A stretch of 43,955 bases of DNA, from contig NZ_BCQT01000035.1 in assembly GCF_001552215.1 (NCBI RefSeq), positions 1 through 43,955 of the forward strand, given 5' to 3'. Source of the DNA: Actinomadura macra NBRC 14102 (GTDB lineage: Bacteria; Actinomycetota; Actinomycetes; Streptosporangiales; Streptosporangiaceae). The position numbers were made by a program, and so were the translations under genes. Under the pieces are notes generated by a model. That model was not told where the DNA came from and did no database searches. It saw only the letters and a program-made list of their open reading frames with translations. Shown here in pieces: positions 16,322 through 24,851 of the stretch; the first letter of the stretch is position 1, and each line of letters opens with the position of its first letter.

Positions 16322-16443
16322 TCGCGCGGGATCGCATCACACCTGTGCGCGTTCGTCGGGATCGCTGTGACGGCCATGTGACCGTCTCGCCCGTACGCTG
16401 GCGTTCCGGATCGGTGGCGGACACAGGCGGTCGGGAGGGACGG

Positions 16444-16905
16444 ATGAGGGTCCTGGTGGTCGAGGATCAGGTGCGGCTCGCCGATTCGGTGGCGCGGGTT
16501 CTGCGGCGTGAGGTTCAGGGCCTCACCCTCGGAGCGGACGACTACCTGCCGAAGCCGTTCGCCTATCCCGAGCTCGTGGCGCGCATTCGGGCGCTCGGCA
16601 GGCGTTCCCAGCCTGCCGTGCCGCCCGTCCTGGTGCACGGTGACCTGGCCCTGGATCCGGTAAGGCGGGTCGCCACCCGGGCCGGGACGCGACTGACTCT
16701 CAACCCCAAGGAACTGGCCGTCCTGGAACATCTGCTCGCCGCGCAGGGCCGGGTGGTCTCCGCCGAGGAACTTCTGGAACGGGTATGGGACCGGGCAACG
16801 GATCCGTTCACGACAACGGTCAGGGCCACCATGAACCGGCTGCGGTCGAAGCTCGGTGAGCCGCCCGTCATCGAGACCGTGGCCCGGGCCGGCTACCGGA
16901 TCTGA
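16444..16905 (+). pseudogene. OmpR-family response regulator with in-frame deletion of the receiver core
   Basis: The gene keeps the receiver start (MRVLVVEDQVRLADSVARVL), then jumps at about residue 26 to LGADDYLPKPFAYPELVARI, and continues with an intact winged-helix output domain ending in TVARAGYRI. About 65-70 residues are missing, including the phospho-acceptor Asp and the Thr/Ser switch, while the conserved Lys of LPKPF remains. At 153 aa against about 220 for the family, phosphorylation-dependent control is impossible, though the DNA-binding domain could still be made. ATG 16444 follows GGGAGG. Confidence 0.85.
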
Positions 16906-16924
16906 GCTGAAAAGAGGAAGTCTC

Positions 16925-17110
16925 GTGGGCCTGACGTCCCACATCTCCGGCATGCGGGTCCGGCTGCGGCTCACCCTTCTGTACGGACCGCTCTTCCTGC
17001 TCTCCGGCGCCGTTCTGTTGACCATCACCTATCTTCTGGTCTCACACAGGAGGACGAACGTCGAGTCGTCCACGCTCAGCAGGTCTCCGTCCCTAGCGCC
17101 ACGGCACGCG
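16925..17110 (+). pseudogene. Sensor histidine kinase, N-terminal remnant
   Basis: GTG 16925 follows GAGGAAG and is 19 nt after the response regulator stop. The peptide MRVRLRLTLLYGPLFLLSGA starts the first membrane helix of a two-component kinase (LTLLYGPLFLLSGAVLLTIT). The sequence breaks off after about 45 residues and leads into the ABC fragment; periplasmic loop, HAMP, HisKA and ATPase domains are missing. Confidence 0.75.
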
Positions 17111-17112
17111 TC

Positions 17113-17560
17113 ACGCTTCCGAGCGCTGGTGCGGGTCGGCCTGGGCGGCCGGCTCACGCACCGGCCTACCGGCCTACCAGCTCTCCGGCGGCGAGCGCCA
17201 GCGGGTGGCCATCGCCCGTGCGGTCGCGGGCGATCCGGCGCTGCTGCTCGCCGACGAGCCGACCGGAAACCTCGACTCGGTCTCCGGTGCCGGCGTGATG
17301 GAGCTGCTGCGCGAGCTGAACGAGGCGGGTACGACGATCCTGGTCATCACGCACGACCGCGAGATCGCCGACGACCTGCCGCGGCAGGTGCCGATGCGCG
17401 ACGGGCAGCTGACCGTGTCACCCGGCAACACGGCGTTCGGCAAGCGGGCCACGCTGCCCGACGAGTCGGTCGCGATGATCGAACGGATCGGCCCGGTGCG
17501 GTCCGCGCGGCCCGCCTGGCACCCACCGAAGCCTTGGCGGCAACCTGACGAGCTTCTACA
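17113..17560 (+). pseudogene. LolD/MacB-type ABC ATPase C-terminal half joined to a permease fragment
   Basis: The ATPase starts mid-domain (RVGLGGRLTHRP). An 8-bp tandem duplication, CCGGCCTA twice at 17161-17176, shifts the frame, after which YQLSGGERQRVAIARAV (signature), LLLADEPTGNLDS (Walker B) and VITHDREIAD (switch His) follow. Walker A is absent. From about 17415 the frame continues as a piece of the MacB-type permease (TAFGKRATLPDESVAMIERI), then dissolves. With the response regulator and kinase pieces this is a wrecked regulator-transporter locus. The 17561-17833 stretch shows nothing assignable. Confidence 0.8.
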
Positions 17561-17833
17561 GTCAGCCTCACCCGGCCGCTGTCGGTCGTCCGGCGTTGCC
17601 CCCCGCTGCGCCGGCGCCTCCAGAGACGTTCAGCCAGCAGCTCTCAGCCTGCGTCGTTCCACCCCGCGGTGCTCTTCCGCCCTCTTCCGGTCGTTACTCG
17701 GAGGCCAAACCCTCCTCGCAGGCCGACCCCGGCGTCAGAGCACCGCGGCTGATGCTGTCTCCAGCCTTCCGATGGTCAGTCGCTACTGGCCCTTCCGATC
17801 ATCCTCAGGTCCCTTTCAACTGCTCGGGCGAAA

Positions 17834-19375
17834 TCAGCTGACAGCCTTGCCGAACCAGCGGGAAAGGTGGTCGTCCAGGTCATGCTGATCGTCGCCGATC
17901 CAGGCGACGTGGCCGTCGGGGCGTAGCAGGACGCTCGGAAGATCCAGTAGCGCATTCGGATCGGCGAGACAATCGACCCGATCTGACCAGTCGCCGGCGG
18001 TCAGGCGTTCGGTGCGGTCCAACAGGAGGCCGCGGCCGCGATGCAGCAGACCGTAGAGGTGGCCCTGTTGCACGTCGATGTCGCGCAGGCGGCGGCCGAG
18101 CAGGTCGGGGCCTTCTCCGAAGTCGTAGCGGATGTCGATCGCGGTGATCTTCTCGATCAGACGGCGGTTCACCTCGTCGAAGTCCATCAGTTCGGTGAGC
18201 AGCCTGCGCACGGCCTGGGGGCCCGGTTCGGTGGACAGCAGCTCCATCTGGGCGCGGGTGTTGTCCAGCACGTTCTCGGCGACCGGATGACGTTCGGCAT
18301 GGTAGGTGTCCAGCAGTGTTTCCGGCGCCCAGCCACGGATCTGTGCGGCCAGTTTCCAGCCGAGGTTGAATGCGTCCTGAACGCCCAGGTTGAGGCCCTG
18401 ACCGCCGGTGGGCGGGTGGATGTGCGCCGCATCGCCGGCCAGCAGCACCCGCCCCACTCGATAACGTTCGGCCAGCAGGGTGGCATCCCCGAAGCGGGAC
18501 AGCCAGCGCGGGGAGTGCACCCCGAAATCGGTTCCGGCGATGGCGCGCAACTGCTGCTTGAAGTCTTCGAGGTTGGGCGGCTCCGCACGGTCACCGACTC
18601 CGGCGGCGGGGACAACGACGCTGTAGACACCTTCACCGAAGGGGCGAAGCCAGAATCGCTTGTGGGTCTCGTGGTTCTCGGCCATCCTGGCGGCGATCTC
18701 ATCCCGCGGCACACCCACTTCCATCTCGCCCATCAGCGTCTCGGTCCGCGAGGGCTCGCCGAGGAAGCCGACGCCGAGCAGTTTCCGTACCGTACTGCGC
18801 CCGCCGTCACAGCCGATGAGATAGCGCGAACGCACCTGTTCACCGTTGGCCAGCTCGACGGTCACCCCCTCGTCGTCCTGCTCGAAACCGGCGACCGCGC
18901 AACCATGCCGGATCTGCGCGCCCAGGTCGGTCGCGTGTTCTTCGAGCAGATGATTGATGACCGGCTGCGGGATGCCCAGCAGATAGGCGTGTGCGGAATC
19001 CAGGTCCTTGGGTGCGGGCTTGGTGATGGCGGCGAAGAAGCCGCCGGCCGGACGCTGTCTTCCGTGTTGGAGGATACGGTCCAGCAGTCCGCGCATCGCC
19101 ATCAGCTCGAGACTGCGAATATGCAGGGCGACTATGCGGACGAACGACGCCGGCTCTGTCTCCTTCTCCAGAACGAGTACCCGCACATCGTGCAGCCGCA
19201 GTTCGGCGGCCAGCATCGCACCGGTCGGCCCGCACCCGGCGATGATCACGTCGAACATGAGGGGCGCGCGATTCGCGCCGGAGGCCGGTGACCAGGGTTC
19301 GGGGACGTCGCCCACGGTGGGGTCGCGGTCGACCGTATCGTTCGACGACGGCTCAGCGGTGAACTGGGAGTGCAT
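17834..19375 (-). CDS. rox: Rifampicin monooxygenase (Rox-like class A flavoprotein)
   Basis: From MFDVIIAGCGPTGAMLAAEL (ATG 19258) to the end the 474-aa core follows Streptomyces Rox closely: LVLEKETEP, GCDGGRSTVRKLLGVGFLGE, GTDFGVHSPRWLSRFGDAT, LLAGDAAHIHPPTGGQGLNL and LLRPDGHVAWIGDDQ. Rox uses FAD, NADPH and O2 to hydroxylate the rifamycin naphthyl ring and inactivate the drug. The usual family start is 19258, but that ATG has no Shine-Dalgarno. ATG 19375, with GAAAGG upstream and coding-like GC3, adds 39 hydrophilic residues and is used here. The rifamycin-associated palindrome known upstream of such genes was not found. A possible leader ORF precedes it. Confidence 0.9.
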   Translation of the reverse strand: MHSQFTAEPSSNDTVDRDPTVGDVPEPWSPASGANRAPLMFDVIIAGCGPTGAMLAAELRLHDVRVLVLEKETEPASFVRIVALHIRSLELMAMRGLLDRILQHGRQRPAGGFFAAITKPAPKDLDSAHAYLLGIPQPVINHLLEEHATDLGAQIRHGCAVAGFEQDDEGVTVELANGEQVRSRYLIGCDGGRSTVRKLLGVGFLGEPSRTETLMGEMEVGVPRDEIAARMAENHETHKRFWLRPFGEGVYSVVVPAAGVGDRAEPPNLEDFKQQLRAIAGTDFGVHSPRWLSRFGDATLLAERYRVGRVLLAGDAAHIHPPTGGQGLNLGVQDAFNLGWKLAAQIRGWAPETLLDTYHAERHPVAENVLDNTRAQMELLSTEPGPQAVRRLLTELMDFDEVNRRLIEKITAIDIRYDFGEGPDLLGRRLRDIDVQQGHLYGLLHRGRGLLLDRTERLTAGDWSDRVDCLADPNALLDLPSVLLRPDGHVAWIGDDQHDLDDHLSRWFGKAVS

Positions 19376-19425
19376 AGGTGTTGCCTTTCGGGAGTGCCTT
19401 GTTGGCGAGGCGCTCCCGGCGACAC

Positions 19426-19485
19426 CTACGTCAATCGCCCAGCCGTGACGGGAAGGAGGAGCACCCACATCGATACAGCGTTCAT
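19426..19485 (-). CDS. Possible 19-aa leader peptide upstream of rox
   Basis: ATG 19485 has an excellent Shine-Dalgarno, GAGGAGGTG, 6 nt ahead and encodes MNAVSMWVLLLPVTAGRLT followed by TAG, ending 50 nt before the rox start at 19375. This is the strongest ribosome binding site in the area, stronger than that of rox itself. A weak promoter-like TTGGAC lies upstream at 19553-19548. It may be an attenuation-type leader or simply a short spurious ORF; no alternative hairpins were worked out. Confidence 0.4.
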   Translation of the reverse strand: MNAVSMWVLLLPVTAGRLT

Positions 19486-19733
19486 GGGGCTCACCTCCTC
19501 GGGCGGTGTCACGGTCACCTGCAAGCTACAAGCTCGAGTATCGCCCCGTCCAATACTTTCCCAGCCGCGTGATCACGGCTTTTGGACCCAACGGGCCTGG
19601 GGGTTGCAGGGCGATCCGGCGTAGTGGTCCGGCTGACGAGCTGCGCGATGATGACGCTCAGAGAGTCACATCGCACCCGCGCCGCCGCTCGCACCAGCGC
19701 GAGCGCGGCGACGCGAGAGCGATGGCGATCATG

Positions 19734-20603
19734 TCAGCTTCCTGCGGTGTGGTCGAGGATCGCCGGGACAACCGTGTCCCATTGGTGCCGGGGAAAGACC
19801 TCGTGGCCGGTCTGGTCCAGGGCGATGAAACGGGCGCCGGGGATCTCCGCCGCGAGCGCGCGACCGTGGCCGATCGGGAAGAGCGGGTCTTCGGTGCCGT
19901 GCAGCACCAGCGTGGGAGCGCTGAGGAGGCCGAGCCGCTCGCGCCAGGGCTCGCCCGCGTCGATCACGTACGGGTTCGTGAGCTGCGCGGCGATGTCGGC
20001 GGAGCGGTCGACGACGCGCTCGGCCGCCGCGCGCATGCCGTCGGTGTCGAACGGGCGGGAGTGCGCGGCGAAGGGGCGTTCGGCTTCGACCAGATAGTCG
20101 ATGACCGCGGCCCGGTCGGACCAGTCGGGCTCGGCGGGCTCGTTGGCGAAGAGGTCCCGGATCTCCTGCGACATCTCCGGCAGATCGGGGTGGTGGTGAC
20201 CGGGACCGCCAGGCGTGGAGGAGGCGAGCGTCAGTGAGGCCACCCGGCCGGCGTGGTCGAGGGCCATGAGTTGGGCGACCGCGGCACCCTGCGACATGCC
20301 GACGAGGTGTGCGGCGGGGATCCCGAGCGCGTCGAGCAGCGCGGCGGCGTCGGAGACCAGGTCGCCGAGCCCGTACGCGGGTGACCCTGCCGGGTAGCCG
20401 GTCGAGCGGCCCGCGTCCCTGCTGTCATACCGGATCACCTGCCGACCGCCGGCCACCAGCCGGCCGACGAACGCCTCATCCCACGCCAGCAAGGAGTGGC
20501 CCGCTCCATGGATCAGCAGGACGGCCGGATCGGCCGGGTCGCCGAACGACTCCACGCACAGATCCACGCCGTTGGCCTTGACAATCCGCTCACTGGTCGA
20601 CAT
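19734..20603 (-). CDS. Alpha/beta hydrolase
   Basis: A 289-aa cytosolic hydrolase. The oxyanion region is LLIHGAGHSLLAW, the nucleophile elbow GMSQGAAVAQ (Ser about residue 105), the acid is in LHGTEDPLFP (about residue 236) and the His in DQTGHEVFP (about residue 265). It is similar in layout to RdmC/aclacinomycin methylesterase-like and proline iminopeptidase-like enzymes; the substrate is unknown. Start ATG 20603 has GGAGGT 5 nt upstream. It follows the MFS gene at 20700-21983 on the same strand and is probably in its operon. Confidence 0.88.
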   Translation of the reverse strand: MSTSERIVKANGVDLCVESFGDPADPAVLLIHGAGHSLLAWDEAFVGRLVAGGRQVIRYDSRDAGRSTGYPAGSPAYGLGDLVSDAAALLDALGIPAAHLVGMSQGAAVAQLMALDHAGRVASLTLASSTPGGPGHHHPDLPEMSQEIRDLFANEPAEPDWSDRAAVIDYLVEAERPFAAHSRPFDTDGMRAAAERVVDRSADIAAQLTNPYVIDAGEPWRERLGLLSAPTLVLHGTEDPLFPIGHGRALAAEIPGARFIALDQTGHEVFPRHQWDTVVPAILDHTAGS

Positions 20604-20699
20604 CGCTTACCTCCAGATAGATACATGAAAGGGATTTCGTGCGCTTCTGTGCGTGACTCGAACGCGCCATTCCTGCGGGAGAGGAATGGTTATGACCTG

Positions 20700-21983
20700 T
20701 TATTCGGCTGTCTTGGCCCGGGTGAGCCTTGCCGCATCGGTGGGAAGGACGTCGTATGCCGGAGCGGAGGTACGGCGACGCAGTGCCGGGGCGACTGCCC
20801 GCTGCGCGGTGAACAGCGCGAGCCCGGTCGCCGAGCATGCCGCCCACAACGCGGTTCGTCCAGCGTGGTCGAGCAGCGCGGTACCAAGGAGTGGTCCCAG
20901 CACGGCGCCTAGGCTCCACGTGGCTGAGGCGACACCCATGTATCGGCCGCGTAGGTCGGCCGGCGCGAGGTTGGCAAAGGTGGCGCCGAACATGACGGAG
21001 ACGCCGATCTGGCCCAGTGTCCATACCGATATCGCCCCGGCATGGCCGGCTCCGTTGTGCACGACAGCGCCGAGTCCGCCGCCGACGCCGACCAGCAGCA
21101 TCGAAACCGCCAGAACCGAGGCCGTGTCGCGACCGTCGAGCAGCCGTACCGCAATCGGTTGGACGACGACGATCACGATCCCGTTCAGGGCGAGCACCGC
21201 AGCGTACATCCCCGGGCCGTAACCGTCGCCGGCCATGATGAGCGGGAGAGTCGAGAACGACTGTAGGAACGTGGTGAAGTAGACGACGTGGATCGCCACC
21301 ATGGCGAGCATCAGCGGATCGCGCAGGAGGGCTGGTAGCAGTGCCTGCCGGGTCGCTTTCGGTATCGACGGACGAGTCTCGGGGACGTGCCGCCACACGA
21401 TCAGCGCCGCCAGAACCGAGGCCCCTGCATTGATCCAGAACAGGATGCCGTACCCCTGCTGGGCCAGGGCCCCAGCGGCCACTGTCGAGACCGTGAAGCC
21501 GAGATTGGCCGCCCAGAAGAGCAGACCAAAGGCACGGACCCGCTCCTGCGCAGGCAGGTCCGCCACGGCAGCCGATCCCACCGGGCGGAAGAGCTCCGCC
21601 ATCAGCCCGACCCCGAGGGCCGCCGCACAGATCGCCGGCAACGTTTCCGCCGAGCCGAGCGCGACCAGCGCGACGGCCGTGCCCAGGAATCCGAGCAGCA
21701 TGGTGTGGCGGCGACCGATGCGGTCGCCCAGCCAGCCGCCCAACAGCTGCGATCCGATGTCTCCGACGCCGACCGCCGCGACCACCGCCCCGGCCGTTGT
21801 CGGCGCGAGTCCCCGCTCCTGGGTCAGATAGAGCACCAGGAACGACCGCGCCACCCCTCCGGCCCGACTCACGAAGTGAGTCGCCGTGAGCGCCCACACC
21901 AGGCTCGATCGTCTCAGCCTCACCTGAGGCCGTCGGGGCTCGATCGCCAGCGTGATGGGTGCCTGCGTGCCGTGGGTCGTCAT
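20700..21983 (-). CDS. MFS transporter (MDR type, 12 helices)
   Basis: A 427-aa membrane protein. Motif A-like GGWLGDRIGRRHTMLLGF lies between helices 2 and 3, with SRAGGVARSFLVLYLTQERG at the start and about twelve hydrophobic stretches. It resembles the YdeD/MdtH-like exporters of actinomycetes; substrate unknown. ATG 21983 is preferred over 22037 because the longer version would overlap the divergent LysR control region. Divergence from a LysR gene implies control by it, and the following hydrolase probably shares the transcript. Confidence 0.85.
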   Translation of the reverse strand: MTTHGTQAPITLAIEPRRPQVRLRRSSLVWALTATHFVSRAGGVARSFLVLYLTQERGLAPTTAGAVVAAVGVGDIGSQLLGGWLGDRIGRRHTMLLGFLGTAVALVALGSAETLPAICAAALGVGLMAELFRPVGSAAVADLPAQERVRAFGLLFWAANLGFTVSTVAAGALAQQGYGILFWINAGASVLAALIVWRHVPETRPSIPKATRQALLPALLRDPLMLAMVAIHVVYFTTFLQSFSTLPLIMAGDGYGPGMYAAVLALNGIVIVVVQPIAVRLLDGRDTASVLAVSMLLVGVGGGLGAVVHNGAGHAGAISVWTLGQIGVSVMFGATFANLAPADLRGRYMGVASATWSLGAVLGPLLGTALLDHAGRTALWAACSATGLALFTAQRAVAPALRRRTSAPAYDVLPTDAARLTRAKTAE

Positions 21984-22014
21984 GTCCACGACGTTAGATC
22001 CGCGTTCACATCGA

Positions 22015-22059
22015 GAAAAGCGATTGTTTTCGATCAAGGCGATCGCTATCAGCTATACT
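22015..22059. promoter_or_regulatory. Divergent LysR/MFS control region
   Basis: GAAAA (22015-22019) and TTTTC (22027-22031) form an inverted repeat with 7-nt spacing, extended by flanking CGA. This is followed by CGATCAAGGCGATCG and TATACT (22054-22059). The TATACT lies 7 nt before the LysR GTG, which suggests a leaderless transcript, with the inverted repeat as the LysR operator. Confidence 0.55.
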
Positions 22060-22065
22060 TCACTC

Positions 22066-22992
22066 GTGGTCGATGTGGAACTGCGGCACCTGGCGACGAT
22101 GGCGGCCATCGTCGAAGAGGGCACGTTCGGGCGGGCGGGCGCGCGGCTCGGGTACACACAATCGACGATCAGTCAGCAGATCGCCGCGCTGGAGAAGTCC
22201 GTCGGCGGCCCGGTGTTCGAGCGGCCGGGCGGTCCGAGGCCGGTACGGATCACGCCGCTCGGCGCCGTGGTCCTCGAACATGGACGTGACCTGCTGGCCA
22301 AGGCCGAGGCGCTGGCCGATGCCGTCGAGCGGTTCAAGGCCGGCGACGGTCGGATCGACATAGGCACGTTCCAGAGCGTGTCCAACGTGATCCTGCCGTC
22401 AGTCGTGCGTCGACTGCGTGACGAGCACCCCGGTTGCGAGATCAGGCTCTCCGAGGTACCCGAGGATCCACAGATGGGCGACCTGGACCTGCTGTTCTAC
22501 GACCGGCAGGTCGACGGCGACGTCGAGCACGTCAGGCTGCTCGACGATCCCTACCTGCTGGTGACCCGGCCGGGCGACTTTCCCGACGGCCCGGTACCTC
22601 TGAAGCGGCTCGATGACAGACCGATGGTGGGCTGCCACCCAACATGCGACCAGGCGTGGATGGAGCGGGCGCTCATCGATGCCGGTGCTCGACCGCGGAT
22701 CGTCTTCCGCTCCCCAGGTAACGAGACGATCTTGTCGATGGTGCGAGCCGGGCTGGGATGGGCGGTGTTGCCGCGGCTCGCCCTCCACGGATCCGACGCC
22801 CGGTCCGACGACCGGCTCAGCGTCCACGAATTGCGGCCGACACCGACGCGCGGGATCTACCTCCACTGGCCGGCCACCTCTTCCCAGTCCCCGTTGGCCC
22901 TACAGGCGATCAAGATCGCGACCGAGATCGCAGCGGAGGTTTCGGCTGACCTGACCGAGCGGCCCCGGCCGCGCACAGCGGACCATAGCTAG
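22066..22992 (+). CDS. LysR family transcriptional regulator
   Basis: A 308-aa protein starting VDVELRHLATMAAIVEEGTF, with the helix-turn-helix GRAGARLGYTQSTISQQIAA and linker ALEKSVGGPVFERPGGPRPV, then a periplasmic-binding-like effector domain (about 90-290). GTG 22066 is chosen because it lies just behind TATACT; an alternative is GTG 22075. It is divergent from the MFS gene and most likely controls it. The extreme C-terminus is a short, charged tail. Confidence 0.88.
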   Translation: MVDVELRHLATMAAIVEEGTFGRAGARLGYTQSTISQQIAALEKSVGGPVFERPGGPRPVRITPLGAVVLEHGRDLLAKAEALADAVERFKAGDGRIDIGTFQSVSNVILPSVVRRLRDEHPGCEIRLSEVPEDPQMGDLDLLFYDRQVDGDVEHVRLLDDPYLLVTRPGDFPDGPVPLKRLDDRPMVGCHPTCDQAWMERALIDAGARPRIVFRSPGNETILSMVRAGLGWAVLPRLALHGSDARSDDRLSVHELRPTPTRGIYLHWPATSSQSPLALQAIKIATEIAAEVSADLTERPRPRTADHS

Positions 22993-23061
22993 CCAAGTAT
23001 TCGCTGGGCAGAGACAAGGTCGTCGGGCTCGTCGCTTGCTATCGAGCCTCCTGAAGGTGTT

Positions 23062-23100
23062 GGTGTGTGCCAGGGAATGAGTCATTCCCTGGCACACACC
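23062..23100. terminator. Perfect 39-nt hairpin between convergent genes
   Basis: GGTGTGTGCCAGGGAATGA, a single central G, then the exact reverse complement: a 19-bp stem with essentially no loop. It lies between the end of the LysR gene and the convergent MFS gene, so a bidirectional terminator is the simplest reading. Confidence 0.7.
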
Positions 23101-23195
23101 GGTCGATCGCATGGCGGTTGGCGGTGGGTCATCCAGGCGCTGGGGTTGGACGGCCCACCGTCGGGCCTCCATCCTCGCAACGTCGGGCCGGTTGC

Positions 23196-24625
23196 TCAGT
23201 GGCCGGGTTCTTCCGGTGCCTTGCGGGGCATCAGAGCGACGATCGGAAGGCTGAGGGCGGTGACGGCCAGAACGACGATGAGGCTGACTTTCATCGCCTG
23301 GTCCAATCCGGAGTTTGCGGCCTGGAAGAAGATCGAGGCAACCGCGGCCGAGCCGATCGCTGAAGCGAGTTGCTGGATCGAGCTGAGCGAGCCGCTGGCA
23401 CTTCCGGCCTCCTCAGGGCTCGCGTCACCGAGAGCGACGGTAGGGATCGTGGCGAAGCACAGGCCGACGCCGATGCCGGTGACGAACAACGCCGGGGCCA
23501 GCGCCCAGAGACCGAGGTTCGTCCCGGAGTGATCGACGAGGGCCAGGACCCAACCGCAACCGGCGAGCATGACGGCGAGGCCGAGGAAGACAAGGGTGCG
23601 GCCGAGCTTGGCGACCAGTCCACCCATGGCGGCGAACCCCGCGGCGATGAGTCCCAGGGTGAGCGGTACCAGGCCGAGCGAGGTGTCCCGCGGGCTGGCG
23701 TGCAGCCCCTCCTGCAGGAACAGCGACAGCACGAAGATCAGGCCGGTGCCGGCGGCGAAGACGGACAGGCCCACGAGCATTCCGGAGGTGAAACCCCGGT
23801 TCTGCAACAGCGTGGGCGTGATGAGCGGGTGGGTTGCGGTGCGCTGACGGTAGGCGAAGGCAGCGAAGAACAGCAGGCCGGCGAGGATCGAGGCGGCGGG
23901 GACGGCGCTCCAGCCGTTGGTCGAGCCCTCGATCAGGCCGTACAGCAGCCCGATCATGGTCACGGCCAGCAGGCCGAGCCCCACCCGTCGACGTCGGTGG
24001 ACCGGTCGCCGTCGTCGTCACGCGGCAGGAGCTTGGCGGCCATGACCAGCCCGATGCCGCCAAGGACGAGGTTCGCGAGGAAGATCGGGCGCCAGGACAG
24101 ACCGAACAGGTCGGCGCTGATGATGAATCCGGCCAGGACCGGGCCGCCGACGCTGGAGACTCCGAGAACCGGGCCGAACAGCCCGAACGCCTTGGCGAGC
24201 ATGTCGCGGTCGAACGCCTTCATCATGATCGCCATCCCCTGCGGTATGAGCAGGGCCCCGAACGCTCCCTGAGCAACCCGGGCGGCGATGAGCAGGGTCG
24301 GGTCGGGTGAGAGCCCGGCGACCGCCGAGGCCAGGGTGAATCCGCCGATGCCGATCAGGAAGAGCCTGCGTTGGCCGAACTTGTCGCCCAGCCGTCCGCC
24401 GACCACGAGCAGGACGCCCATGGCGAGCATGTACGCCGTTCCCAACCACTTGATCAGACCCTCACCGCCGTGGAGATCGCGGGCGATGGTGGGGGCGGCG
24501 ATGTTCGTGATGGTCGCGTCGATGACGTCGAGGGCGTCGGCAAGCAAAACCAACCCCAGGATTGCCCACATCCGGCGACTGGAGCGGTGTGTAACGACTG
24601 TGCTTGGCTCCGTCAAGGCAGTCAT
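23196..24625 (-). pseudogene. DHA2-type MFS transporter split by a frameshift
   Basis: The N-terminal half starts at ATG 24625 (MTALTEPSTVV) and shows LADALDVIDATITNIAAPTI, GGRLGDKFGQRRLFLIG and VGGPVLAGFIISADLFGLSW. It reads into a stop shortly after DRSTDVDGWG. The C-terminal half is in another frame, starting around GLGLLAVTMIGLLYGLIEGS, and ends at 23196. Joining the frames near 23985 restores a normal DHA2 protein of about 476 aa, so one base was lost or gained in the G run GACGGGTGGGG. It could be a true inactivation or a sequencing error. Confidence 0.85.
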
Positions 24626-24851
24626 GAGGAACGTCCTTCCCTTACCCCGTGGCGCCCCTTCTGGGCGGCCTCTCACCTCCACTACGAACGCCCCTGGCGC
24701 GATCCGACACCGCCGCACAATTTCGTTGAGATCTTCTGCCGCGTGTGTCGTTGGCAAGCCGGCCGCAGTGATGCGAAGGCGCCCATGCACGCTTCGACGC
24801 CGAACCGGAAAGGGCCGGCCGGCACGGTGCCTCCCGTATGACGCGCGGACG

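Noticed and set aside
18041..19291. 416-aa plus-strand ORF opposite rox
   Set aside because: It is antisense to a well conserved flavoprotein gene and has no recognisable domain.
19500..19560. Rifamycin-associated element upstream of rox
   Set aside because: A GAGCTTGTAGCTTGCAG stretch resembles one half, but the second half is a direct rather than inverted copy, so the palindrome is absent.
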